DNA from: an uncultured Dehalococcoidia bacterium
GTDB taxonomy: Bacteria > Chloroflexota > Dehalococcoidia > Lucifugimonadales > JADFKI01
NCBI GenBank assembly: GCA_958295865.1
Contig: CATQHF010000001.1
Span: 372,001-436,000 of the forward strand
Length of the DNA stretch: 64,000 bases
Direction: 5' to 3'
Below the pieces are notes generated by a model, which was not told where the DNA came from, ran no database searches, and was given only the letters and a program-made list of their open reading frames with translations. Position 1 is the first letter of the stretch; every line of letters starts with the position of its first letter. The translations under genes were made by a program, and so were the position numbers. Shown piece after piece: positions 1 to 8,191 of the stretch.

Positions 1-248
1 GCGACATAGCAGTCGGGGAAAACCCTGTCGTTGAGATTAGCGGGGTTGTAGCAGATGATAGTGCCGCCGTCAACGAACACCGTGGGGTCGTCTTTGTAGC
101 GGTTTTTCAGGATAGTCACGGCGTCAAGAATGTTGGGGTTCTGAAACATACCGTCCGGCACCAGATTGCGTTCCCCGGGCATGTCGCGCGGGTCTATGAT
201 GGGCAGGGCGTTCGTCATCGCCCCTGCGGGTATGGTCTTTGTGGTCAT
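1..248 (-). CDS. Uma2 family endonuclease, N-terminal part (runs off window)
   Basis: This is the 5' end of a gene read leftward out of the window, beginning at the ATG at 248. Its 82 visible codons are almost identical to the start of the next gene (start 1090), and the upstream sequence is also shared (the line with cgaactccgcttaactcata recurs), so the two are a tandem duplication with a period of about 842 bp. Uma2 (DUF820) proteins have a PD-(D/E)XK nuclease fold. The visible part contains the first half of that fold, ending in the segment before FPDCYVA. The function of Uma2 proteins in the cell is not settled. Confidence comes from identity to the complete neighbour. Confidence 0.85.
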   Translation of the reverse strand, partial: MTTKTIPAGAMTNALPIIDPRDMPGERNLVPDGMFQNPNILDAVTILKNRYKDDPTVFVDGGTIICYNPANLNDRVFPDCYV

Positions 249-331
249 GGCGAACTCCGCTTAACTCATAATGAAGCACAAGTGAACGGGATATAGTGAA
301 GATACCTTATCCCGTCTATCCATGTCAGGCG

Positions 332-1090
332 TCAGTCGGATTGGCGGCGGCGCAGTTTGGCTTCAAGTTCCCGTATTCTGGCATTGGCTTCTGTCAGTTC
401 GGCTTGCGTTTCCGTCAGACCGGCTTGCATTTCTTCAAGGTTTTGAAGATACTCGTCTGTGTCCGGGTCGTAGAGCAGCAGCCTGTTCATGCGAACTTCG
501 TGGGCAATCGGGTGCATGTCTTCCTGCACGCACAGGCTCAGCCCTAGAATTGCGCTATATGCGCTTACCATGCCGTCGGCGTTGATGACCTTCTCGATAG
601 GCTCGTATGCGCCGTCCAGCAGCCTGTCGGCTGCGAGCGATGTGCCGTAGTAATCGCCGCCGCTTGGGTCGAAGCGCCAGTATTCCTTGACGCCGATGCG
701 CTCGTACAGGTCGCGCTTGTCGGTGATGTCGCGCCGCGCCGTCGATTTTGACGCTATCTCCAGCGCGAAGTCGGGCGGCTTGCCCACCTGCCAGGTTAGA
801 TAGCCGTTCTGGGCGAATATCGCGCCTGCCGGCACATCGAAGGCGACATAGCAGTCGGGGAAGACCCTGTCGTTGAGATTAGCGGGGTTGTAGCAGATGA
901 TAGTGCCGCTGTCAACGAACACCGTGGGGTCGTCTTTGTAGCGGTTCTTCAGGATAGTCACGGCGTCAAGAATGTTGGGGTTCTGAAACATACCGTCCGG
1001 CACCAGATTGCGTTCCCCGGGCATGTCGCGCGGGTCTATGATGGGCAGGGCGTTCGTCATCGCCCCTGCGGGTATGGTCTTTGTGGTCAT
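332..1090 (-). CDS. Uma2 family (DUF820) PD-(D/E)XK endonuclease with C-terminal coiled coil
   Basis: 252 residues. The central region shows the Uma2 pattern: FPDCYVAFDVP, then PPDFALEIASKST with the E-x-(S/K) active-site strand, then the RRDITDKRDLYERIGVKEYW block typical of the family. Residues about 214-252 form a charged coiled coil (repeated LTETQAELTEANARIRELE heptads), an addition not present in the shorter Uma2 genes near 47 kb. The family is predicted to bind Mg and cut DNA, but its targets are unknown. The start at 1090 is shared with the truncated upstream copy. It stands alone apart from that copy. The family call is solid; the biological role is open. Confidence 0.88.
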   Translation of the reverse strand: MTTKTIPAGAMTNALPIIDPRDMPGERNLVPDGMFQNPNILDAVTILKNRYKDDPTVFVDSGTIICYNPANLNDRVFPDCYVAFDVPAGAIFAQNGYLTWQVGKPPDFALEIASKSTARRDITDKRDLYERIGVKEYWRFDPSGGDYYGTSLAADRLLDGAYEPIEKVINADGMVSAYSAILGLSLCVQEDMHPIAHEVRMNRLLLYDPDTDEYLQNLEEMQAGLTETQAELTEANARIRELEAKLRRRQSD

Positions 1091-1212
1091 AGCGAACTCC
1101 GCTTAACTCATAATGAAGCACAAGTGAACGGGATTACGATGAAGATACCTTATCCCGTCTGTTCCGTCCATCCATGTCGGGCTATCCTCTATTGCTATAA
1201 TGCGGCGTGACG

Positions 1213-1329
1213 ATGAAGCATAGAACGATTGTCAGAGGGTTGGGCGCGTTTGCCGCGCTTGTCGTGGTGGTGGCGCTGATTGCGCCGCTGGCTGGGCCTG
1301 CGCTCGATCCACACCGCAGCGCTGCTTGA
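1213..1329 (+). pseudogene. Signal-peptide fragment of a lost exported protein
   Basis: A short frame from ATG 1213 encodes 38 residues that look like an N-terminal signal sequence: basic start MKHRTIVRG, hydrophobic core FAALVVVVALIAPLAG and then a stop (TGA 1327). No mature domain follows in any frame. It is best read as the surviving 5' end of a gene truncated by rearrangement. It could also be a very small membrane peptide. Low to moderate confidence. Confidence 0.35.
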
Positions 1330-1374
1330 AGGCTCTTTTGTGAAGTGGAGGCGCAGACTAGGGGATCGTTGAAT

Positions 1375-1605
1375 TCATTGAACCAAGTCGCTTCGTTGCA
1401 TGACAATGATATTTTCCGGCAGCGTGTTGCCTTTTAGCCGTGATTCCAACTCTTGCATGTATTGCAGTTCCGTTGGTCCGAAAGTAGTGCCTGTCTCAAC
1501 GGCGCTGCCCTGAAGTATCTCTGTGATGCCATGTCCTAAAGAGAATGCGCGTTCATCAAAGCGAATGAATCTGTCTCTGCCCTCTTCGCCGAAGTGATAG
1601 TTATA
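1375..1605 (-). pseudogene. C-terminal gene remnant cut by the IS701-like element
   Basis: On the minus strand a frame enters from inside the insertion sequence and gives about 77 residues with normal protein composition (for example FGPTELQYMQELESRL) before a TAG/TGA stop at 1375. The frame upstream of 1606 belongs to the IS end, so only this 3' part is native. The 5' part is not found to the right of the element. No family was recognised. It is likely the tail of a gene interrupted or deleted when the IS arrived. Confidence 0.4.
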
Positions 1606-2672
1606 GGACTTACGCAGTTGGATTATTGAGAATATGATAGAAGTCAAGTCTAATGCGTAGCGAGTAAAGTACATGAACTCTGCCAAGTGCGATGACCACG
1701 ACTACATAAACTTTATGATTGCCGCTCAGAGAGCCTTCAGTTGCACCGAAGCCGCTCGCTGTCAGCCCACAGAAGACAAGGCTGCATCTCACGATGCGTT
1801 CACTCGTCTGCTCACGCGGCAGCCTCCCGATACGGAGGCGCTGTGGCGAGAAACACAAGAGATGGTCGACCTCGATGGCGGCCTGCTTGTGCTGGACGAC
1901 TCCACCTTGGACAAGCCGTATGCGAAGCGCATCGATCTGGTGACTCGCCACTGGAGCGGCAAGCATCGCAAGGTGGTGATGGGCATAAACCTGATAAGTA
2001 TGGTGTGGACGGACGGAGAAGCGACGATTCCCTGCGACTTCCGCGTCTATGACAAGCCCATAGGCGGCAAGAACAAGAACGAACACTTCAGGGATATGCT
2101 CACCCGCGCCAATGAGCGCGGCTTTGCGCCTGAGTGCGTGCTGTTCGACAGCTGGTACTGCTCGCTTCAGAACCTGAAACTCATCCGCTCCTACGGCTGG
2201 TCGTGGCTGACGCGGCTCAAGTCCAACAGGCATGTCAATCCCGACGGCGGCGGCAATGTTCGGGTGAGCGCCGTCGAGATAGGCGCTGAGGGCCGCCGAG
2301 TGCATCTCAAAGGATATGGGTTCATCAAGGTGTTTCGGACAGTCTCCCCGGAAGGGGACGCGCAATACTGGGCTACCGATGATCTTGAGATGGCTGTGAG
2401 CAGGTGGGAAGAGTTGCGCGTGCGCGCGTGGTGCATAGAGAACTATCACAGAGCCATCAAGCAGTGCTGCGGTGTGGAGCGCGCGCAGGCCAGGTCTGCG
2501 CGGGGTCAGATAAACCATATCGGCTTCTCGCTGCGGGCGTTCGTTCGGCTGGAGGCGTATCGGTTGAGTACGGGCATCAGTTGGTACGAGGCAAAAACTG
2601 CCATCATCAGAGCCTCCATCCGGCAATATCTGCAAAATCCACTCTACATCCTCAACTCAACTCCGTAAGTCC
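1606..2672 (+). mobile_element. IS701-like insertion sequence, about 1.07 kb
   Basis: The element carries one transposase gene and ends in inverted repeats: ggacttacgcagttg at 1606-1620 and its near-complement caactccgtaagtcc at 2658-2672. The flanks do not give an unambiguous target duplication. The right end abuts a second, inverted copy of the same terminus (2681-2699), producing a perfect 19-bp palindrome (2656-2674 / 2681-2699, 6-nt spacer) that could act as a terminator for the transposase. Confidence 0.75.
1673..2668 (+). CDS. IS701-family DDE transposase
   Basis: 331 residues, about full length for this group. An N-terminal helical region (DYINFMIAAQRAFSCTEAAR) precedes the RNase-H-like DDE core. 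The first Asp lies in LVLDDSTLDKPYAK (about residues 74-87), followed by VTRHWSGKH, the second Asp in VLFDSWYCSLQNL (about 155-168), and the Glu in WCIENYHRAIKQ (about 263-274), then the conserved CGVERAQARS. The gene appears intact with no frameshift, so the element may still move. It lies inside inverted repeats, and the stop at 2668 falls inside the right terminal repeat. Family assignment rests on recall of these motifs from IS701 relatives. Confidence 0.88.
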   Translation: MNSAKCDDHDYINFMIAAQRAFSCTEAARCQPTEDKAASHDAFTRLLTRQPPDTEALWRETQEMVDLDGGLLVLDDSTLDKPYAKRIDLVTRHWSGKHRKVVMGINLISMVWTDGEATIPCDFRVYDKPIGGKNKNEHFRDMLTRANERGFAPECVLFDSWYCSLQNLKLIRSYGWSWLTRLKSNRHVNPDGGGNVRVSAVEIGAEGRRVHLKGYGFIKVFRTVSPEGDAQYWATDDLEMAVSRWEELRVRAWCIENYHRAIKQCCGVERAQARSARGQINHIGFSLRAFVRLEAYRLSTGISWYEAKTAIIRASIRQYLQNPLYILNSTP

Positions 2673-2682
2673 TATGGGAATA

Positions 2683-2767
2683 GGACTTACGGAGTTGAGC
2701 GCGATTTCGTACTTGAAACGGGTCAATCTCAGATATGATATGAGTTCATATTCAAGTGCGTAAGTCC
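2683..2767. mobile_element. 85-bp MITE with IS701-like ends
   Basis: The segment starts ggacttacggagttgagcgc and ends caagtgcgtaagtcc, so its termini match those of the adjacent insertion sequence. A second copy in reverse orientation lies at 53541-53620 with a recognisably homologous interior (cgtacttgaaacgggtcaat here, gtgcttgaaacaggtcaat there). It has no coding capacity. It is probably mobilised in trans by an IS701-type transposase. Confidence 0.7.
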
Positions 2768-2803
2768 TGTGGGAATTAAGAAAAGCCCCTATTCTCTAAT
2801 GAT

Positions 2804-3026
2804 GAGAAAATTGCATTGGTACGGTTTAGCGGTCGATGGGCGGGCATTTTCGCCCCCATCCTAACCTTCCCCCAAAGGGGGAAGGGACAATCACATCTGC
2901 GGCGTCCTCGCCTCGCCGACGAACCTTCCCCCGTCAAAGGGGAAAGGGACAAATGACGATTGATGTAAATCGCACACGGCAAGAACATTCCACCTTGATG
3001 GTGGAAGGGACTAATGCAAGTTTCTC
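2804..3026. repeat. Hairpin-rich MITE-like repeat, type A copy 1 (three hairpin units)
   Basis: Left terminal repeat gagaaaattgcattggt at 2804 and right terminal repeat actaatgcaagtttctc at 3010-3026 are near-complements. Inside are a conserved block (tttagc..tcgatgggcgggcattttcgcccccatcc) and three units of the form ccttccccc..gggggaaggga separated by spacers. The first spacer is of the caatcacatctgcggcgtcc type, shared with the copies at 6243 and 12361. Confidence 0.85.
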
Positions 3027-3113
3027 TGACGATATGGGTGGGTGGGATAAATGGGGCGCTAACTGATAGACTGGGTTGCTGACGGACTGGAATACTGTAT
3101 AGGAGGCGTATAG

Positions 3114-4466
3114 ATGCAGAATGAACCTACGGCGTATCGCGTTGGGGACCCGGGGGTGCGCGGGCTGTTCGGCGAGGCGTCGCGTATTCAGGCGTGGCTG
3201 GATGTGGAGGTCGCGCTGGCGCAGGCTCAGGCGGAGCTGGGGGTCATTCCCGCTTACGCTGCCGAGGAGATAGAGCGCAAGGCGCGCTACGACAATCTGA
3301 ACATGGACAATATCCGCGAGGGGCTGGCGCGCACGGGGCATCCGCTTGTGCCGATGGTCTGGGAGCTGGATCGCATCTGCGAGGGCGACACGGGCGGCTA
3401 TATCCATTGGGGCGCGACTACGCAGAATATCACGCAGACGGGGAAGCTGCTCAATCTGCGCCAAGTGCATGGCGTCTTTCTGGCGCAGCTCGCCGACCTG
3501 CTGACGGAACTCGCCGACCTTGCCGAGGCGACGAAAGACGCCACGCTGCCGGGACGCACGCATGGGCAGCATGCCGTGCCTGCCACCTATGGCTATAAGG
3601 TTTCTGTGTGGATAGATGAGCTTTGCCGTCATGTGGAGCGGCTGCGCGGCTGCGAAAGTCGCGTGTTCGTGGCGATGCTCGGCGGCGGCGCGGGGACGCT
3701 CGCGTCGCTGGGCGAGATTGGGCTTGCGATACAGGACGGCATGGCGCAGCGGCTGGGGATGGCGTCTATGTCCAATCCGAGCCGCACTATCGGCGACCAT
3801 CTTGCCGAGTACATAACTATTCTTGCGCTGCTGGCAGCGACTTGCAGCAAGATAGGCAGGGAGGTCTATACGCAGATGAAGCAAGAGTTCGGGGAGGTGG
3901 AGGAGCCTGTGCCGGAGGGTACGGTGGGCAGCAGCACGATGCCGCAGAAGCGCAATCCCAAGCTGGCGCAGGACGTCGTCGCGGGGGCGGCGCAGGTGCG
4001 CGCGCTCGTGCCGCTCGCGCTGGAGGCGATGCAGACGGAGCATGAGGCAGACCGCACGACCAGCGTGATGATGGACAAGGCGCTTAATGAAGCCTGCATC
4101 CTGACGGGGGATATTCTTCAGCGCATGGTGAATCTGTTCGACGGCATCCGCGTGTTCCCGGAGCGCATGCGCCGGAACCTCGACCTGAGCGGGGGGCTGA
4201 TAATGTCAGAGGCGGTGATGCTGGAGCTTGGCAGGCAGATAGGCAGGCAGCAGGCGCATGACGCGGTGTATGAGGCGGCGCAGGCGTCCTTCTTGGAGGG
4301 CAGGTCGTTCGCGGAGACGCTCGCCGAAGAGCCGGAAGTCAGCAGCCGCCTAGCGCCGGAACAGATAGACGCGCTTCTGGATCCTACCGCCTATACGGGC
4401 GTGTGCAGCGTGTTCGCCGAGCGCGGCGCGAAACAGGCGCGGGAGGTGGCTGCGGGGCTGGGCTGA
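3114..4466 (+). CDS. Adenylosuccinate lyase / fumarase-aspartase superfamily lyase
   Basis: 450 residues. The superfamily signature GSSTMPQKRNP is at about residues 283-293, and the substrate-binding motifs GRTHGQHAVPATYG (about 143-156) and HWGATTQNITQTG (about 98-110) are present. Enzymes of this fold eliminate fumarate from a substrate. The T-x-N form and overall layout resemble the adenylosuccinate lyase / 3-carboxy-muconate cycloisomerase branch. A C-terminal ADSL-type domain (after about 370) is present. A strong Shine-Dalgarno (aggagg at 3101-3106) sets the start. No purine genes are adjacent, so a purB role is possible but a degradative lyase is as likely. Confidence 0.85.
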   Translation: MQNEPTAYRVGDPGVRGLFGEASRIQAWLDVEVALAQAQAELGVIPAYAAEEIERKARYDNLNMDNIREGLARTGHPLVPMVWELDRICEGDTGGYIHWGATTQNITQTGKLLNLRQVHGVFLAQLADLLTELADLAEATKDATLPGRTHGQHAVPATYGYKVSVWIDELCRHVERLRGCESRVFVAMLGGGAGTLASLGEIGLAIQDGMAQRLGMASMSNPSRTIGDHLAEYITILALLAATCSKIGREVYTQMKQEFGEVEEPVPEGTVGSSTMPQKRNPKLAQDVVAGAAQVRALVPLALEAMQTEHEADRTTSVMMDKALNEACILTGDILQRMVNLFDGIRVFPERMRRNLDLSGGLIMSEAVMLELGRQIGRQQAHDAVYEAAQASFLEGRSFAETLAEEPEVSSRLAPEQIDALLDPTAYTGVCSVFAERGAKQAREVAAGLG

Positions 4467-4483
4467 GGCTGGTTTGGCACTTG

Positions 4484-5341
4484 CTACCAATGTTTGAGGA
4501 TGTGGTCTGCTATGGTTATAGCAATGGGCGCTCCGCGCGGGTTGCTGGCAGCAAAGAATAGTTCGAACATCGGGGAGTTTCGTGAATTCCTAAATATGCG
4601 TCGGGTTGGAGCCACTTGTTCAAACACTTCTTCAAGACGAACTCGGTAGTTATCGGCTATTCGGCCGCTTCCTCCAGGGCGTTCCAACCCCGGCTCATCC
4701 CCAAACATTGATAGCTGTGGCGATGTTCGGTAAAGGTCGCGCCAATAGTTGCGTCCACCAAAAACCCTGTCAAGATTGGCTGCCCATGCATCCGGTGGGT
4801 CTTGGTTCCTAGGCATCTGTCGCGCTATCGCGCTCAAGGGAAAGAGTATCCAGCAATCTGCTTTCTTCGTGCCAGCCAGTCTTGCAACACTTTCCCAAGA
4901 AACTTGTGTGGCGAACGGGTCGAGAAACACCACAGCGCGTTCGTGGTTTTCAAGTGTATCGCAGAACGAAATTAGCGCTTCGTTGGCATCTTCATTGTTA
5001 ATCTCGATGCTGCGATGCGGGAACTCTTGCTGTAATTCCCTTAGCGATTCGCAGCGACTGAGGTCCTTTTCAATGAATACAAAGCGGTCAAAGGGCTTGT
5101 CCTCTATTTTCAATGCGATTCGAGATGAGCCGTCTCGTATCTCTTCAAAATCGCCATAGTCCTCCGATGCGTATGGCGTATTCGGTCGCCATGAACCTTC
5201 ACCGGCGAATGCGTCAACATAAATGAGGTGGAAGGGTTGATTTTTCAGTGCGGTGGTGTATGCGTCCAAGTACCGCTCTAGGATTTCCAGTTTTTCTTTT
5301 GTCCAAGGGCCGCCAAATGACATATCAGTCATATCATTCAT
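4484..5341 (-). CDS. tcmP: Three-Cys-motif partner protein TcmP
   Basis: 285 residues from ATG 5341. The sequence has the TcmP layout: GGPWTKEKLEILERYLDAY near the start, YVDAFAGEG (about residues 43-51), RFVFIEKD, and VVFLDPFATQVSW (about 139-151). The Y-x-DxFAGxG and LDPF segments resemble methyltransferase-like SAM-binding folds. The family is named for always lying next to a protein with three clustered cysteines, which is what the gene upstream is. The start is fixed by a 4-bp ATGA overlap with that gene (5338-5341), implying coupled translation. The biochemical role is unknown. The frame is open further upstream, but that part is antisense-like. Confidence 0.88.
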   Translation of the reverse strand: MNDMTDMSFGGPWTKEKLEILERYLDAYTTALKNQPFHLIYVDAFAGEGSWRPNTPYASEDYGDFEEIRDGSSRIALKIEDKPFDRFVFIEKDLSRCESLRELQQEFPHRSIEINNEDANEALISFCDTLENHERAVVFLDPFATQVSWESVARLAGTKKADCWILFPLSAIARQMPRNQDPPDAWAANLDRVFGGRNYWRDLYRTSPQLSMFGDEPGLERPGGSGRIADNYRVRLEEVFEQVAPTRRIFRNSRNSPMFELFFAASNPRGAPIAITIADHILKHW

Positions 5342-6090
5342 CTCCCAACTGGCATTTGCCGCCAAATCTTGTCGTCTATAACCGCTTCGTCGCCTCCTCG
5401 CTTGCCGCGTGCGCCGCCGAGCTGCTTTAGGAAAAACGCTACGCCAGCATCGATAGATTGATCTCTGAGGGCGCATGCCCACTCGGTTTGCATTGGTCTT
5501 GCGCCCACGCCGCTTTCACCGCCAACAATCACCCATTGGATTGCGCCGCGATTTAGCCACTGAGTCAAGTCGAGGCGCTCAAGTAGCGGTTCGGCGGATA
5601 CAAAGCGCACCGGCGCGGGCAGACGCTCCAAAACCGTAAGTCTGTCCGCATACTTTTGGTTCTCCACCGATGTGCCTATCCATATATTGGGATGCCAGCC
5701 GTTGGGGAAGCGCTTCTCGTACTCCTTCCACCATGCGACAGCCCGCCCGGGCCTTTTCGTCAGAACTTGAAACACGTGCCCGCGCGAAGATGCCGCCTCT
5801 TGCATTACGGAGAATATGTCGAATACGAAGCTGAACGGCACTTTGGGGTGAAACAGATCCGACATGCTGTTCACGAAGACATGGCGAGGCTTTTTCCAAG
5901 ACATTGGATTCGGCAGGCGCTCAGGAAGCAGGCGAACCACACCGGGCGCGTCGTCATAGCCTGCTACCCCCATCGCCTTGAGGCGCGGGTAGAGGGCGAA
6001 CATGTAGCAGTTATCGCAGCCGGGAGATACGCGAGTGCAGCCTGTTATTGGATTCCAAGTCTCATCTGTCCATTCTATTGTGGAGGGCAT
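5338..6090 (-). CDS. Phage Gp37/Gp68 family (DUF5131) three-Cys protein
   Basis: 250 residues. It begins STIEWTDETWNPITGCTRVS followed by PGCDNCY, the three-cysteine cluster (C17, C24, C27) that defines the family. Later motifs are HVFVNSMSDLFH, VFQVLTKRPGRA, WIGTSVENQKYADRL, RFVSAEPLLE and IVGGESG. These match phage Gp37/Gp68 proteins, whose fold resembles radical-SAM enzymes; the cysteines plausibly hold an Fe-S cluster. It is transcribed first in a two-gene operon with tcmP, overlapping by 4 bp. Such pairs are found in phages and mobile regions, and a DNA or RNA modification role is only a guess. Confidence 0.9.
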   Translation of the reverse strand: MPSTIEWTDETWNPITGCTRVSPGCDNCYMFALYPRLKAMGVAGYDDAPGVVRLLPERLPNPMSWKKPRHVFVNSMSDLFHPKVPFSFVFDIFSVMQEAASSRGHVFQVLTKRPGRAVAWWKEYEKRFPNGWHPNIWIGTSVENQKYADRLTVLERLPAPVRFVSAEPLLERLDLTQWLNRGAIQWVIVGGESGVGARPMQTEWACALRDQSIDAGVAFFLKQLGGARGKRGGDEAVIDDKIWRQMPVGR

Positions 6091-6242
6091 AATCGGCTAG
6101 TCCTTGTCATTTTCTTGCGTATGCAGTGTTGCATTATAACTGCGCTGGGAACACGGCGTTTGCGATGGTCTGTTCACAGCGCCAAGAAGATACATTTGTT
6201 CTACAACAAATTTTCAGTGTTGTCAACAGGTAAAGAAGCGCG

Positions 6243-6403
6243 GAGAAAATTGCATTAGTATAGTTTAGCTGTCGATGGGCAAGCGTTTTCGCCCCCATCC
6301 TAACCTTCCCCCAAAGGGGGAAGGGACAATCACCTCTGCGACGTCCTCGCTTCGCCGACGAACCTTCCCTCATCAAGGGAGAGGGGACTAATGCAATTTT
6401 CTT
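6243..6403. repeat. MITE-like repeat, type A copy 2 (two hairpin units)
   Basis: Starts gagaaaattgcattagta and ends actaatgcaattttctt, inverted terminal repeats. It holds two ccttcccc..ggggaaggg hairpin units with the caatcacctctgcgacgtcc spacer. It fills the gap between the DUF5131 promoter region and the TPP enzyme. No gene is present from 6091 to 6486. Confidence 0.85.
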
Positions 6404-6486
6404 CTGTCAAAGTTGCCCGTAGGTGTGCGATAGGGTATCCTTGCTGCTTGGATGGTCAAACCTGAAATCAGCGGAGGATTTCCCTT

Positions 6487-8121
6487 ATGAATACGATGGA
6501 AGCCATTGCGCGAATACTGAAGGAAGAGGGCGTGGAGTGGATCGCCTGCTTCCCCTCGAATAATCTTATCGAAGAGGTCGCCAAGGTTGGAATCCGCACG
6601 ATAATGTTCCGCCAGGAGCGGGGCGCTCTTATGGCGGCGGACGGGTATAGCCGCATGAATGACCGCGAGAAGTTTGGCGTGGTCATTACGCAGGGCGGTC
6701 CCGGCGCTGAGAACAGCATGGGCGGGCTGGCGCAGGCGTTCGCGGACAATGTGCCGATGCTGTATCTGCCCGGCGGCTCGCCGGTCGCGCAGATGCAGGT
6801 GCGCCCCAACTTCTCGCCAGCGCGCACTTATCAGACGGTCTCCAAGCACAGCGAGGTCATCTATCAGCCGGATATGGTCAGCAGCGTGATGCGCCGCGCG
6901 TTCCACAATCTGCGGAACGGGCGCGGCGGGCCGGTGGTCGTGGAGCTGCCGGGCGATGTGAGCACGATGGAGGTGTCGGCGCTGAACTATCAGCCGCCCA
7001 AGCGCTATCCGCAGCAGCCTTCGGCGTCTGATGTGAAGGATGCGGTGAAGGCGCTGCTCGCCGCCCGAAAGCCAGTGATATGGTCGGGCATGGGCGTGCT
7101 GCTCGGCGGGGCGTCGGCGGAGCTGCAAGAGTTCGCGGAGCTGACGGAGATTCCGGTCTATTGCACGATGCCGGGCAAGTCGGGCTTCAATGAGCGCCAC
7201 CCGCTTTCGCTTGGCTCCGGCAGCGGCGCGACTACGCAGCAGGCGCGAACCTGGCTGAACGAGTCCGATGTGCTCTTCGCGGTCGGGTCGAGTTTGTCCA
7301 TAACCGGATATGGGCAGTCCATCCCCGGCGGCAAGGTTATGATTCACAACACCGAGAGCATCGAGGACTTGAACAAGGACTTTACGGTGGATGTGGGCGT
7401 GCCGGGCGATGTGAAGCTGACGCTGAGCGCGCTCATAGACGAGGCGAAGGCGCAGCTCGGCGAGGACGGGCGCATGGGCAAGAGTGGCGTTGCCGCCGAG
7501 ATTGCGGGCATCCGCAACAGCTGGATGGCGGGCTGGACGGACTTGCTCAATTCCGAGGAGACGCCGATTAGCACATACCGCGTCATAGGCGAGCTGGAGC
7601 GGGTGCTCGACCACGACAATAGCGTGGTGACGCACGACGCGGGCGCGCCGCGCGATTCCATCATGCCGTTCTACACCGCGACCACGCCGCACAGCTATAT
7701 CGGCTGGGGCAAGACGACGCATCTGGGCTACGGCATACCGCTTATGATTGGGGCGAAGCTTGCCGCGCCGGACAAGTTCTGCCTGAACTTCATGGGCGAC
7801 GGCGCGTTTGGCATGTCCGGGCTGGACATCGAGACGGCGGCGCGGTCGGGCGCGCCAATCACGACTGTGGTGCTCAACAATGGCGGCATGGCGACATATC
7901 CCGGCGGCTATCCGACGGCGCGCGAGCTGTTCGGCACGACGGAAATGACCGGCGACTACGCGAAGATAGCCGAGGGCATGGGCGCGGTCGGCATCACGGT
8001 TACAGACCCCAATCAGGTCGCAGACGCGATCCGACAGGCGCAGAACCACAACGCAGAGGGGCGCACCGTCCTCCTGGATGTGCATAGCGACATGGAGCCG
8101 CGGAAGTCGAGGCCGGAGTAG
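6487..8121 (+). CDS. Thiamine-pyrophosphate-requiring enzyme (acetolactate synthase-like)
   Basis: 544 residues with the three-domain layout of the POX/AHAS family. The N-terminal pyrimidine domain contains the activating glutamate in FRQERGALMAADGYSR (about residues 40-55). The central domain covers about 190-320. The C-terminal PP domain contains the TPP/Mg motif, beginning GDGAFGMSG at about 438 and ending in LNNGG about 27 residues later. The substrate (2-oxo acid or similar) cannot be read from sequence. It is not next to a small regulatory subunit or branched-chain genes, so true acetolactate synthase is unlikely. GGAGG at about 6472 supports the start, and an intrinsic terminator follows at 8149-8176. 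Confidence 0.85.
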   Translation: MNTMEAIARILKEEGVEWIACFPSNNLIEEVAKVGIRTIMFRQERGALMAADGYSRMNDREKFGVVITQGGPGAENSMGGLAQAFADNVPMLYLPGGSPVAQMQVRPNFSPARTYQTVSKHSEVIYQPDMVSSVMRRAFHNLRNGRGGPVVVELPGDVSTMEVSALNYQPPKRYPQQPSASDVKDAVKALLAARKPVIWSGMGVLLGGASAELQEFAELTEIPVYCTMPGKSGFNERHPLSLGSGSGATTQQARTWLNESDVLFAVGSSLSITGYGQSIPGGKVMIHNTESIEDLNKDFTVDVGVPGDVKLTLSALIDEAKAQLGEDGRMGKSGVAAEIAGIRNSWMAGWTDLLNSEETPISTYRVIGELERVLDHDNSVVTHDAGAPRDSIMPFYTATTPHSYIGWGKTTHLGYGIPLMIGAKLAAPDKFCLNFMGDGAFGMSGLDIETAARSGAPITTVVLNNGGMATYPGGYPTARELFGTTEMTGDYAKIAEGMGAVGITVTDPNQVADAIRQAQNHNAEGRTVLLDVHSDMEPRKSRPE

Positions 8122-8148
8122 GGGAACTGAGATAGACGATAGGGGAAG

Positions 8149-8176
8149 GACCCGCCGTAGGGCGGGTTCTTTCTTT
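8149..8176 (+). terminator. Intrinsic terminator after the TPP enzyme
   Basis: A 7-bp GC stem acccgcc / ggcgggt (8150-8156 and 8161-8167, loop gtag) is followed by tctttcttt. The Shine-Dalgarno of the next gene begins at 8177 right after it, so the TIR-like gene would need read-through or its own promoter. Confidence 0.75.
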
Positions 8177-8191
8177 AGGAGGTTTTCAAGC

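Noticed and set aside
4484..5482. Longer TcmP frame starting at 5482
   Set aside because: The extra 47 residues are Arg-rich shadow of the upstream gene; the ATGA overlap at 5338-5341 fixes the start.
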